In this document: positions 35,342 through 44,878 of the stretch, piece after piece | Numbering within the stretch: the stretch's first letter is position 1 | How the letters are laid out: every line of letters begins with the position of its first letter | Made by a program: the position numbers and the translations under genes | Assembly: GCA_014621425.1 (NCBI GenBank) | Contig: JAANBB010000051.1 | Span: 100,523 to 164,522, forward strand | Direction of reading: 5' to 3' | DNA from: Cylindrodendrum hubeiense | Lineage: Eukaryota; Ascomycota; Sordariomycetes; Hypocreales; Nectriaceae | Length of the DNA: 64,000 nt | The notes under the pieces: model-generated | Told to the model about the DNA's origin: nothing | The model's database searches: none | The model's input: the letters and a program-made list of their open reading frames with translations, nothing else

Positions 35342-35733
35342 CGGAATGCCCATCAGTAGATTGTTGGACACAAGGCTCGGGACTGAGAGATCATATATAT
35401 AATCTCACTTTTTATCCTGTATTTTATCCTGTATTTTATCCTGTATTTTATCCTGTACTTAGAAAGGTTTTTTGAGGGTATAAATACAATTTATAAGACT
35501 GTGGTCAGTTATTATATCAATTGATTAGTAATATAAATATGTGATTGAGATAAACTGATAGAATAGTAAGTCAATAATCAATATAAGAACAAATATCCAC
35601 CGGTCAAAACATATGCAGTCTTGGCATTGCACCTCTTTACACTCCTTTCGTGCTTGCTACCGCAATCCTAGCTGTAGCGTGCTTGTTGAATATAATATGT
35701 AACGACCATATTGACAGGAAAACAATCATGTTT
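35342..35733. other. AT-rich intergenic between convergent genes
   Basis: Holds the 12-bp tandem array (35411-35458) and otherwise AT-rich 3' flanks of two convergent genes. Confidence 0.5.
35411..35458 (+). repeat. four tandem copies of a 12-bp unit
   Basis: TTTATCCTGTAT is repeated four times without gaps (35411, 35423, 35435, 35447), with only the last base of copy four changed to C. It lies in the 3' flank of the hydrolase gene and is a candidate length-polymorphic minisatellite. Confidence 0.9.
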
Positions 35734-38014
35734 TCATGTCCCCCAAGTTTCCAGTACACTATCAAAAAACGTAAGAGAAGAGTAGAAGCCAGAAGGAAAA
35801 TCTGATAAGTCTTTTGTTAATTGCAATCGACATGACCGAGTGTGCTTCTCACATTGATTGTTGAACGTTGCGCCAAATCCATTCAGAGGTATGGCATCAA
35901 GATCCGTCAGAGAGTCGTAAGAAGCGGGCCCGCTACTGTCCTCAGCAGACGCTTCTGTATTTCCAAGGACGATGCTCAAAGCTTTCGCTACTTTTGCAGC
36001 TTCCGCAGATGCCGTACTCATTTGAAGCCAAATCTTGTGCGAGGTGGTTAGTCGTTGTCGAATCTCTTCGGCACTATGCGACAACGTTGTCTGTCCTGAA
36101 GTCTTAGGCACTTCAAACTTTTCCACATCTTGAAGATAGAGACAGAGCACGCTCGTCGCGAGGAGAACATCCTGGTTGAAAATATGGGTGACCTTCCATC
36201 TAAGCTGACAGAAACGACCAAATGGCTGAGACTCTTCGTGGAGCATCTGTTGGAACGATAGAATCTTGAGCGCGGAATCTAAACAAATTTGCACCGACTT
36301 CCTGTCCCGCTCTTGAGACTGTCGAACTGGGTAGCTGATCAAAGCTCTCCGGTACAGGAGGATGCGTGATTTGTAGTAGGCCGTTTCTACACTTACCCGC
36401 TGTATCACAAGGTTTGGACTATCCGTGATAAAGTGTGGCAGTGTTTCCCAGCGCAGCACGGGCGGAATAGCATGATTGTGCACGTCTTCAAGAAGTGCGT
36501 CGACCTTGATGACCTCTTCATAGGAAGGGGGATCAATATCGGCGTTGACATCGCAAATCAAGCCGAGAGTTGATATTAGTCGCCCTTTTGCAATGAGAGG
36601 AAGCACCGGCGTCCATTCTGTTTCTGGCCTCGGCGGAGGCATCTCGGTCGTGTCCTCTTCAAAGTCACAGTCCCGCAGATTACGGGGCTGTTTCGTATCG
36701 ATGTGCGTACCTGCGGCACTTCGAGGAAGACCCATCTCCAAGGAGAGAACAAGGTCCAATTGAAGGATTGTAGTCCAGATACGTCTACGCATCTCACCTT
36801 CGAATGGAGATATTCCGGGAAAGTGATCTGGGTCCCGATGATAGCCCATGCGCATTGCAAGATGAAGTATCATACCGATCAAAAGCCAGCCATCGGTAGC
36901 GCTTTCTTTCAAGAGTATGAACTCTCCAGTAAGGACCGTTATGAGAGTTTCCAGGATATATGGTCCTCCCGTCGTATACCTAGCCAGAATAAGGCACTGA
37001 ACGGCCTTCTCCCGGAAGGCATCCTTCATGGTAAGATATTCCGCCTTGAGCGATTCGGCTCGTCCGTCGGTGAATTCCATGGTGAAGGTCTGCAACTGCG
37101 CGGCAACATATAACATGGAGAACATGAGACCGATCCAAGCGATAGAAGTTGCAGACGGATCTTTCCAGAAGGATTCGTACTGGTCAAATGTCAGACTGCT
37201 TGGAATCGGCCAGGTTAGAAAGAACGCACCTCTCGGAGAAACTTCTTGCCATGAATGAGATCTACAGCACACAGTCAATGCCTCTGAGAGCGGAAGGAAA
37301 GCTTGGATGTACTGACACGGAGTGATAATGTAGGAATCGAAGTGAAGGGCGATGAGGCGGTCAACAACTGGACGAGAAGGAACAGCAGCCAGTATTTCAT
37401 CTCGCGTTGCATGACGGTTCGGGCCATAGAACAACTGTGAACCGGGCGGAGCCTTGCTATCAGTGACCAAGTCCTCCTTCAGTCCTCTGATTTTGGTAAG
37501 AATGGCCTCCCAATGGGCACTCTGGACATAGCTGGTTCCAGACTCGCGCAACTTTAGGGTGCCAGGGTCTGCCTGAGATGCAGCTTCATCCTGGGATGTC
37601 TTTGGTCTCGGGATCTCAGGGAACACATCTGCCAATGATAGCGAGCTTGGCCTCGGCAATGTCGGTGCGGGCGGACTTGGGAGTGATTGGCCTTCCATGA
37701 GCGTCACGACAAGGCTCTCCAATTCAGAGATTCTGCCAAGAAGGCTGGTGGACTGTGACGGAGCAACGGGCCTCTGAGCATCGGGCGTAGAAGAAGATGT
37801 CGTCGCATAATTGCAGGAGTTGGTGAGGCCACGCCTTGAGCAACCTCCGCATGGGTGTTGTCGGTCGCACCTCAGCCTGGCAAAGTTAGGCGTGCACGAC
37901 TGTGTGACGGCTATCTATCACGTACTTTCGGTGTTTGCAAGGGTCGCAGGAAAGCTGGACTTTGTCTCTACGTCGACTTGGCGGCGGACGCAGATGTTGA
38001 GCACCATCGGCCAT
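35734..38014 (-). CDS. Zn2Cys6 transcription factor facing the MFS exporter
   Basis: The model is complement(join(35734..37179, 37230..37261, 37317..37876, 37926..38014)), 708 aa, with introns of 50, 55 and 49 nt. The start MADGAQHLRPPPSRRR leads into the zinc cluster SCDPCKHRKLRC then HPCGGCSRRG, with cysteines at residues 23-51; the first intron splits it. The fungal-specific regulatory domain follows. A 32-nt exon encodes LIHGKKFLRE and joins to YESFWKDPS. GYHRDPDHFPGISPFEGEM and RRRIWTTILQLDLVLSLEMG are the classic Fungal_trans core (about residues 350-400). The open frame runs through the first splice region unspliced, but only the spliced version keeps the conserved helix. It starts 603 bp from the divergent exporter at 38617, so control of export is the natural guess. 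Confidence 0.92.
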
Positions 38015-38188
38015 GGTGCGACTGGATTGAGGCGCTCGCGGAGCTCAACCTCGTACGCGGCAATCTGGGTATGCCCAAAGCGGAGTTGTCCCCTGGTCCG
38101 CTCTCCAAGAGTGTCACAGCCACTTCAAGATGAGAAAGAAGATGTCTGGCGGCGCAAACCAAGAGGCGATGGAGATAGCAACGACAGT

Positions 38189-38228
38189 CCGACCATCCGA
38201 CCCTCCGACCCTCCGACCCTCCGACCCT
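38189..38228 (+). repeat. 8-bp tandem array of CCGACCCT
   Basis: Five uninterrupted units: CCGACCAT, then four copies of CCGACCCT, starting at 38189, 38197, 38205, 38213 and 38221. The CCG triplet therefore recurs on one face every 8 bp inside the divergent promoter. Confidence 0.9.
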
Positions 38229-38480
38229 CCGCGTCGACCTGGAAGTACGTTTGGCCGCCCGCTGGTCCGTGCGCCGCCCACGACGCCTGCTCCATCCTCC
38301 GACCCTCCGCGTCCGCTCGCCCTCCAAGCTCGCCTTCTATTAAGCAAATATCCAGTTTGGCCCCGGCGTTTGCGGACCTTTTTGCGGATTTAGTAGCTGG
38401 CCCACGTAGCCCTTGTCGAAAAAACTAACAATATGACTCCTGTACGCGGTCTTCTCCATCCGGGCCTTGTCCGGCCGCCT

Positions 38481-38566
38481 ACCTTGCCTTCAAATAAATA
38501 GCAAGCAAAGCCTGGCACCAGTGACCTTGCCTTCAAATAAATCGCAAGCAAAGCCTGGCACCAGTG
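38481..38566 (+). repeat. 43-bp tandem duplication upstream of the exporter
   Basis: Copy 1 is 38481-38523 and copy 2 is 38524-38566. They begin ACCTTGCCTTCAAATAAAT and differ by one base (A in copy 1, C in copy 2, 20th position). The second copy ends 50 bp before the exporter ATG, so it lies where the core promoter or 5' leader should be. Confidence 0.92.
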
Positions 38567-38616
38567 AATAAACACGCCCTCATTCGCCAGAGTCACACCA
38601 GCCTCGACAACCTATC

Positions 38617-40274
38617 ATGACGGCCGACTTGGAATCCGCCCATGAGAAGCCGGCCACATCGGAAGACGGCCTCCATGACCAACAATGCAGCGAGCCTGAC
38701 CAAACAGCAGTTGAACAAGAGACGAAGAACATTGTCGTCGACTGGGATGGGCCAGACGATCCTCAAAACCCGCGGAACTGGCCAGCATGGAAACGCATGA
38801 CCCAAGTCGTCCTCGGCAGCCTTTTCTTGCTCACTGCGTAAGGCAGTTCATGCGCTCCTTTGGCGAAGCAAATCCCGTACTGACTGATACACATACAGCA
38901 ACCTCGCCGCGACAATGTTTGCACCTGGAGCTGCCGCGCTTGCTAAGGAGTTCCATATCACGAGTTCCGCCATTACCAGTCTTACCGTGTCCATTTACCT
39001 TTGCGGCTTCGCCATTGGGCCAATGGTCATTGCACCGCTATCCGAACTGTATGGACGCCTTGTCATCTACCACGTCTGCAATGTCATTTACATTGGCTTC
39101 ATCATCGGATGTGCGCTGGCCAAAAACACCGGCATGTTTCTCGTTTTTCGATTCCTTGCTGGATGTGCTTCGTCGGGGCCATTGACAGTTGGCGGAGGAA
39201 CCGTCGCCGATGTCGTCCCACCAGCTCAACGTGGAAGGGCAATGTCCCTGCTATTCGTGGGACCACTTCTGGGACCAGTAGGTGGTATTACCCCCCGCAA
39301 ACCGTCATGACACTGACGATCCTTCAAGGTCTTGGGCCCAATTATTGGTGGCTTTGTGTCCCAATCAATTGGCTGGCGATGGACTTTTTGGATCATCACA
39401 ATCCTAGTGAGTAGAGCACAACCGCTACTATTCTCGGGTCGCTGACGGTTCGACCCAGGCAGGAGTGACATTTACCGTATCAATCTTCTTCCTCCGCGAG
39501 ACCAATGCCGCTGTGCTGCTGGGATGGAAAGCTGCTCGCCTCCGGAAAGAAACTGGCAATACTACGCTGGTTTCGAAGATGGAACGAAACCTGACCTCCC
39601 GCCAGCTGTTCGTCCACGCCATCGCTCGACCAACAAAGCTTCTCATCCTGTCGCCAATTGTGCTCCTCCTTTCCCTCCTGTGCGCCTTCGTTTTCGGTCT
39701 CCTCTTTATACTGTTCACCTCGTTTCCCACGGTCTTTGAGGAACAGTACCACTTCTCCGCCGGGATTTCTGGCTTATCATATCTCGGCGTTGGAATCGGA
39801 ATGGCCGTCTCTCTGGGAGCCTTTGCTGCCGTGAGCGACAAGCTGCAAAAGGCACTTGGAGATTCGCCCAAACCCGAAGGACGCCTGAAGCCCATGATGT
39901 GGGTCATGCCCGCCGTACCCGTTGGCATCTTCTGGTATGGCTGGGCAGCCGAGAAGCAGGCTCATTGGATCGTGCCCATCATTGGCACCTCCTTCTTTGG
40001 ATTCGGCTGTCTCTGGGTCTTAATGCCATCTCAGCTCTACATGGTGGATGCCTTTGGCCCTGAGGCTGCCGCCTCTGCGCTGGCTGCGAACACGATTCTC
40101 CGATGTCTTTTTGCAGCTTTCATTCCATTGGCAGCGCCGTCTTTGTATGCAGACCTAGGACTTGGGTGGGGGAATAGTGTCCTAGGTTTTATAGCCGTGG
40201 CTTTTCTTCCAGTGCCATTCTTCTTCTATCGCTACGGAGGGTGGCTTAGGGAGCGTTTTGCTGTGAAGCTATAA
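38617..40274 (+). CDS. major facilitator superfamily exporter (DHA1 drug:H+ antiporter type)
   Basis: The model is join(38617..38837, 38899..39277, 39329..39406, 39459..40274), 497 aa, with introns of 61, 51 and 52 nt. A soluble N-terminal tail of about 60 residues ends in DPQNPRNWPAWKR, the usual lead-in to helix 1 of DHA1 exporters. Then come LYGRLVIYHVCN (loop 2-3 motif A version), VFRFLAGCASSGPLTVGGG, RGRAMSLLFVGPLLGPVLGP with the antiporter Pro-Gly pattern (motif C region, joined across intron 2), and SIGWRWTFWI across intron 3. Twelve hydrophobic spans are countable. Such proteins export drugs, polyamines or the cell's own metabolites across the plasma membrane using the proton gradient. 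Its divergent regulator makes an inducible efflux pair likely. Confidence 0.92.
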
Positions 40275-40299
40275 CATTTCATGTTGAGGTAGAGGTATT

Positions 40300-40692
40300 A
40301 TGGATCTGTTTTACCATTTGCAGCGCTTTTCACCAGGAGATTGTCGCCTGGGCGAAGAGAAGTGGTCCTCGGATCAGGCGGACCTCCCGACGCCGTTGAC
40401 AAAAGCTGATACCAATCGACGGGACGAGCAGCAGAAGGCGGAGACGGTCAGGAAGGCAGCTGGGAGGAGGAAGGCGGAAGAAGAGAGATTAGCTAAGGAG
40501 GGGTCGACGGTTACGGAGACGAAAATGAAACGAAGGGGAGGCAGCGCGCTGGGGGCGTTACTTGTGACGACGCCGCAGGAGATGAGAGAAGAGGAGGCGA
40601 GAGGGCTGACGCTGGAGACGAGGATGCGGCTAGAGAGGGAGAGGCGAGCGAGGGCTGACTTTCTGCTATTTCATTCCATGCATAATAACTAG
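40300..40692 (+). CDS. possible small charged coiled-coil protein (doubtful)
   Basis: An ATG-initiated frame of 130 codons begins 25 bp after the exporter stop. The middle is rich in Lys, Arg and Glu (KAAGRRKAEEERLAKEG), and a second charged helix (EMREEEARG...RMRLERERRARADF) follows. Composition is like a nuclear or ribosome-associated small protein. No family is recognised, and the frame could simply be part of the exporter's 3' untranslated region. I keep it because GC and codon bias differ from the flanking AT-rich DNA. Confidence 0.3.
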   Translation: MDLFYHLQRFSPGDCRLGEEKWSSDQADLPTPLTKADTNRRDEQQKAETVRKAAGRRKAEEERLAKEGSTVTETKMKRRGGSALGALLVTTPQEMREEEARGLTLETRMRLERERRARADFLLFHSMHNN

Positions 40693-41049
40693 GTATCGAT
40701 GATAGATTTAATGTTTCCGCTAGGAAGACGCTATATATGGCTTAACGTGTGGTATGTGGCTTTCCAATGGCCCGTCCTCACCCGACGGCCCGTCACTATA
40801 TAACCTCGATTTCTCGAGCAAACAATGTATTTATCTTTCCCATCGATATATTATCGTACGTTACGGGTCAGGAAGCCCTTGGATATGCATTTTGGGCTTT
40901 ATAAGGTCATTTCTAACGTAATTCAACTTCAAGTAACTATCGGATCTCGAAATAGCTACAACTTAATTATCAGCGTTCAGTTTGAGTTGAAGTTGGAATT
41001 AATTGATCAATTAATTGTAACCTAGTCGAGTTCTGTCCGGGTTTGTTCT
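40693..41049. other. AT-rich intergenic with a 20-bp palindrome
   Basis: AATTAATTGATCAATTAATT at 40997-41016 is a perfect palindrome. No gene seen. The HET relic begins just after. Confidence 0.6.
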
Positions 41050-41476
41050 GGACTGATGGATCGTGTTGCATCGATAAGAAGAATGCGGTTGAGCGCGGGC
41101 TGCGATCAACTCTATGTTTTGGTGGTATCAAAGCGTTGCGCCCTGCCATGTCTACCTTCTGGATGTCCCCAATCCCGAGACCGGAGCGGATGACCAGAGA
41201 GCATTGAAAGAGGCGTTCAGGATAAGCCGATGGCATACCCGAGACTGGACGCTTCAAGAGCTCATCGCGCCAAAGCTGGTTAACTTCTTCAGCTTGGAGA
41301 GTGAACGACTTGGGAGCAAACTGTCGCTTGATTCCGAGATACACGAGATCACCGCCATCGCGAAGAATGCTCTCCGAGGCGATGCTTTGTCAAATTTTAG
41401 CATCAACGTCTCTATGGTGCCAAACTACGGTGGGAGAAGGGATCAGGCATTCAGCCTAGGGTTGGCAGTTGCGTGA
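41050..41476 (+). pseudogene. HET-domain gene relic (second)
   Basis: One frame gives CCIDKKNA (41063-41086), the family's conserved Cys-Ile-Asp segment. After a loss of frame in the region of 41090-41110, a second frame gives SMFWWYQSVAPCHVYLLDVP, then SRWHTRDWTLQELIAPKLV (family: SRWFTRGWTLQELIAP), FFSLESERLGSK and IHEITAIAKNALRG. It ends at 41476 in unrelated residues after DQAFSLGLA, where an intact gene would continue with YSLLGI and hundreds of residues more. No 5' end remains. It is a different HET subgroup from the relic at 25.8 kb. Confidence 0.8.
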
Positions 41477-41766
41477 TTAGTTACCCGACAAGACTCAGAG
41501 ATTAAAGAGTTACTTATGATGCTATGAAAGTGGACGAGGAGGCCTCTTTAAGAACATAAAATGAACCATAGATAAGTCGGGGCAGTGACAGTACATGTTA
41601 GCCCGAGAACAGTGACAACAACGAGAGGTTGCGCCGGTGCCAGGGTGTTTGCTCTTATTCTGCTAGCATTACTCGCTTGACGATTTCGCGAGTGTTAAGA
41701 ATCTTATGCTTACCATTTAAAATTCCTTGCCTGGGCTGGCGGTGGTATTCCCCACCATCATGAGCC

Positions 41767-42254
41767 ATGCGAGGGCCGTCGCCCGGCCCAGCGCGATGGC
41801 TGCTTCTCAACGACCTCCACTTCAAGCACCATGACCTGGAACGGGTGTGGCAGACGGCGCACCATTTCGGGCGGTGTATTCGCATTGGGCTGGCGGCCAA
41901 CGATTTCGGAACGACAATGTGGGCAAGGACTTCTCCGTCATGCTGGAGTTCGCCAACGGATACGCCATCGCGCGGGATCGCAAGCACAAGGGCGACGGCA
42001 ACCACGTCGTCATTTCGCTGCGCGGCGAGCCGCAGCTGCAGCTCGAGCACCCGAACGCGCGCACGACGCAGGCAGCCATCGACAAGCTGCTTGGCACCGA
42101 CTACGAGGCGTATGTGAGGACGGTCGTGGTGAGCCACGAGAGTGCTGGGAGCATTCTGAACTCGACGCTGCTGCAGCAGAGCGACCTGATGGAGGCATCG
42201 CTCGGGCTGTCGATACTGGATCAGTGCGGGCAGGTGTCGAATCCTGGCCTCTAG
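41767..42254 (+). pseudogene. relic of a phosphoesterase plus SbcC/Rad50-like ATPase gene
   Basis: Two overlapping frames carry recognisable pieces. Frame A (from 41767) gives RWLLLNDLHFKHHDLERVW, the Asp-x-His opening motif of calcineurin-like/SbcD phosphoesterases. Frame B (41847-42254) gives FANGYAIARDRK, then ARTTQAAIDKLLGTDYEAYV, VVVSHESAGSILNS and DLMEASLGLSILDQCGQVS. This matches the stretch after the Walker A half in SbcC/Rad50-type ATPases, where the double-strand-break exonuclease opens into its coiled coil. The Walker A motif, nearly all of the phosphoesterase, the coiled coil and Walker B are missing, and a frame change lies between. The GC-rich composition contrasts with the flanks. 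The SbcC reading is from pattern recognition, not a search. Confidence 0.62.
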
Positions 42255-44878
42255 CCTAGGCAAAATTTCCGGGGCAGCATCTGGCCATATGCGATTAAGT
42301 TTTCACCTTATCAAATGCAGAGCAACGAATCCGAATGTCTTCCCTTAGATTGTTTGCGACGACAAGAAATTGCAGCTCATGATGCACTCGACCGAGTTTC
42401 CGCCAGGCAAAGAACAGATTCAGACGTTGTGCTGCCCTAAGCCGTCCAACGCGCCGACGTGTCAATAGTGAGGCTTGCATAACAGTGGTGAATGCAAAGG
42501 CGACTGCAATAACGAAGAGGCTGAGGTACTCACCACTTCAGATAGCTGTGCCAGTTATGCTTAGTATGAGACAGCAGATTCCACAAAGCCGTGGTCAAAA
42601 TGTCAGTAGATATTGGACTGTAGCACCGATAACACATGTCCATCTTGTTACTCAGACTTTTTTATGTTATCTCGAGATAACTAAGGCGGTCGCAAGTCAT
42701 ACAAGAAAAGCAAGATGTACTGAAAAAGGCGAGAAAGTGCAACGGGCAAAACCAACCCCACTACCAGCAGCAAAAGCCGGCTTTAGGGTAGCGAGATTAA
42801 CCTGGTCGAAAAATTCGAGTAATGGAGGAACACATATCAACTACACAAGTAATTGAGAGTCTGAATGCATAGAGGAGTACAACTATTTCTCGCAGCTCGA
42901 TTCCCGGCGCATTTACAATACGCGACTATGTCAGTCATGCGAGATGTCGTTTAGCAACACCACAAGTTAAATATTCATTTGTATCGCTGAGAAGACTATT
43001 GTGATAATATTTCTAGCTCACCAAACAGCGCACTCTTCTAACCACTCCTATAGATCCGAGGCCTATTGCTGCTCTGGTGCCAAGGAGGCTGACAGTTATT
43101 TTCCCATCACTAACAAGGGCCAGATAGCCAAGGATGATCATGCATGCGGAAATTTCTCAAATCTTCAGTATGTCCTGGGACTTGGGATGGCTAGTGCAGC
43201 ATCTTGAATCATATCCATGCGCGATACCTGCTAGAAGGGCGTGCGCTGACGAGACGCCGATGTTGACCTATCTGTTCCCTGTTCTCGCGACATGGCTCAC
43301 GCCGAGAACTGAGAAACCAGTCTTGGAGAGTATGGCTATAACAGCAGTCCTACCAACCTGAGCGTGATAGATAAAGCGCTCTATTGAGACAGCTGGTCTG
43401 GGTACACAGTCTACAGAGGTTATGTCATGCCGTCATGTAGGATAGCAATCCCCCAGAATGTGGAAATAGGGCAGCGCGCTTCTAAGGGGGCGTACTTTTG
43501 GCGTGGCTGACTCAAGCTTGACTAAGATGTTATTGCAGGTGGAAAGAAAAACTACGAGGCATTGCTTAAGTTTAGTGGTACTTAATTTAGTGACGTCTAT
43601 TAGGTCCCCCGCAGGCGCACGGCAGAGTCGCCTGGTAATTAGCTCCGGGTATTCCTAGAGAGGGCTATGCGCCTAAAACAAAGAAAGGCAAGCTGATGCT
43701 AGGAGGCCATTGTAGCTTAAGAATGTACACGCCTAATATGATCGTCGTTGGTCGATGCTGCTTGGACTCCGCACTCTGTGCCGACGCAGCTTGGAGATCC
43801 ACCGGGACGGCAAAAGCCTGGGGTCATACTAGAGCTGTGGCGGCCGCCGCTCAGGGGCCTGTATCACCACTAGATCCTTCTGTCACCACCCTGGACCGCC
43901 CCTAATTACCGCACAGAGCCCGTTCAGCTCAGCATTAGACTCTAATATGTACGAGGGAGTCTCGCATGTGCTCCTACCTGATGCACTCTTCGTGTATGTT
44001 ATTGACGGGCGGTTACTGCTCCGTTGAGCGACGAGGAACGTACAGAGGTGCTTACTGTGACAATTCGCGCGCAATTCAATAACACGTTGGACCTCAACCA
44101 TGACCAATAGGTTCCCGGGCTTTGGGTGAGTCTGAATACATAAACACTTAGGAGTATGTTACCCGACAGGACGATGATGTAGCTAACCCAGCAAAATTCG
44201 GCAGCGATATCAATGAACCGCATGCCTGCAACGAGGGGTGAGATCTGCACCATCGCACGCCAAGTTCTCTCAACAAGGAAAAGGCCCAGAAACGGAAAAG
44301 AAACGAAAAACCCGACAGGCATGGGCGGCCATAGGTACGTACGTAGGCACCTCTTTGATTGCGGAAATATTGGTGGGGTGTCCTGGAACCTCTTCAGGTT
44401 AGTGAGCACTTATTTGTCAACATGGAGGTGGCGCTTGTGAAAGTATCTACTAGCTGAACAATGTACCTACGGTCTTGTCACTAGTACAAGACCACCCCAC
44501 CAGGATTTCCGCGCTCAAAGAGATGGCAAAAAGCTTACATCAGCATAGCCAAATCCTTCACCCATGGGTCATGAGCTCGTATCCACCAGCCGGGCTCCTG
44601 TTTCAAACATCTCAGCCGCGCGGTTTCAAACATGTCAAAAGTAATTAAACGTCGTATAGTAGTTTAAACTACGTCTACTCAAGCTGCAGATGGGGCCTCG
44701 TGATGTGAACGGGCTCAGAGTATGGAGTCTTGCGTAGTATTTAATATACATTGATGTCGGCCACACCTGCTTCCTTTTGAGTTGATAACCATCATTCCCT
44801 CTTTTTGTTTCATATGGTATTTCCCTATTCTACACTCTTTACATTGTAGTTGATCTACATTCACTCTTTTATTCTAAC
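42255..44878. other. long intergenic, one doubtful membrane-protein frame
   Basis: About 2.6 kb. The best frame is minus 44409-43999 (136 codons), with two or three hydrophobic spans (PPMPVGFFVSFPFLGLFLVE, CWVSYIIVLSGNILLSVYVF). Possible splice sites surround it but I recognise no family. A repeated GTTTCAAACAT occurs at 44603 and 44625. A promoter-like TATTTAATATAC near 44739 and a pyrimidine-rich leader come before the gene at 44879. Confidence 0.4.

Larger units (their letters stand above)
38015..38616. promoter_or_regulatory. divergent promoter of regulator and exporter, with repeats
   Basis: 602 bp between the regulator and exporter start codons. It contains an array of 8-bp CCGACCCT units (38189-38228), another CCGACCCTCCGCG near 38299, a CCGGGCC..CCGG stretch near 38459-38474, and a 43-bp tandem duplication (38481-38566) ending 50 bp before the exporter ATG. 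CCG/CGG triplets are what Zn2Cys6 proteins contact, so autoregulation plus exporter control is plausible inference. Confidence 0.6.

Noticed and set aside
37811..38428. 205-codon plus frame
   Set aside because: Opposite to the regulator's 5' exons and running through the CCGACCCT repeat; not coding-like.
39428..39928. 166-codon minus frame
   Set aside because: Shadow of the MFS exporter's last exon.
41655..42263. 202-codon minus frame rich in Arg and His
   Set aside because: Antisense of the GC-rich SbcC-like relic; composition is a frame artefact.
43999..44409. 136-codon minus frame with hydrophobic spans
   Set aside because: Might be a membrane-protein relic, but no family is recognised and the start region is split by stop codons in alternative frames.
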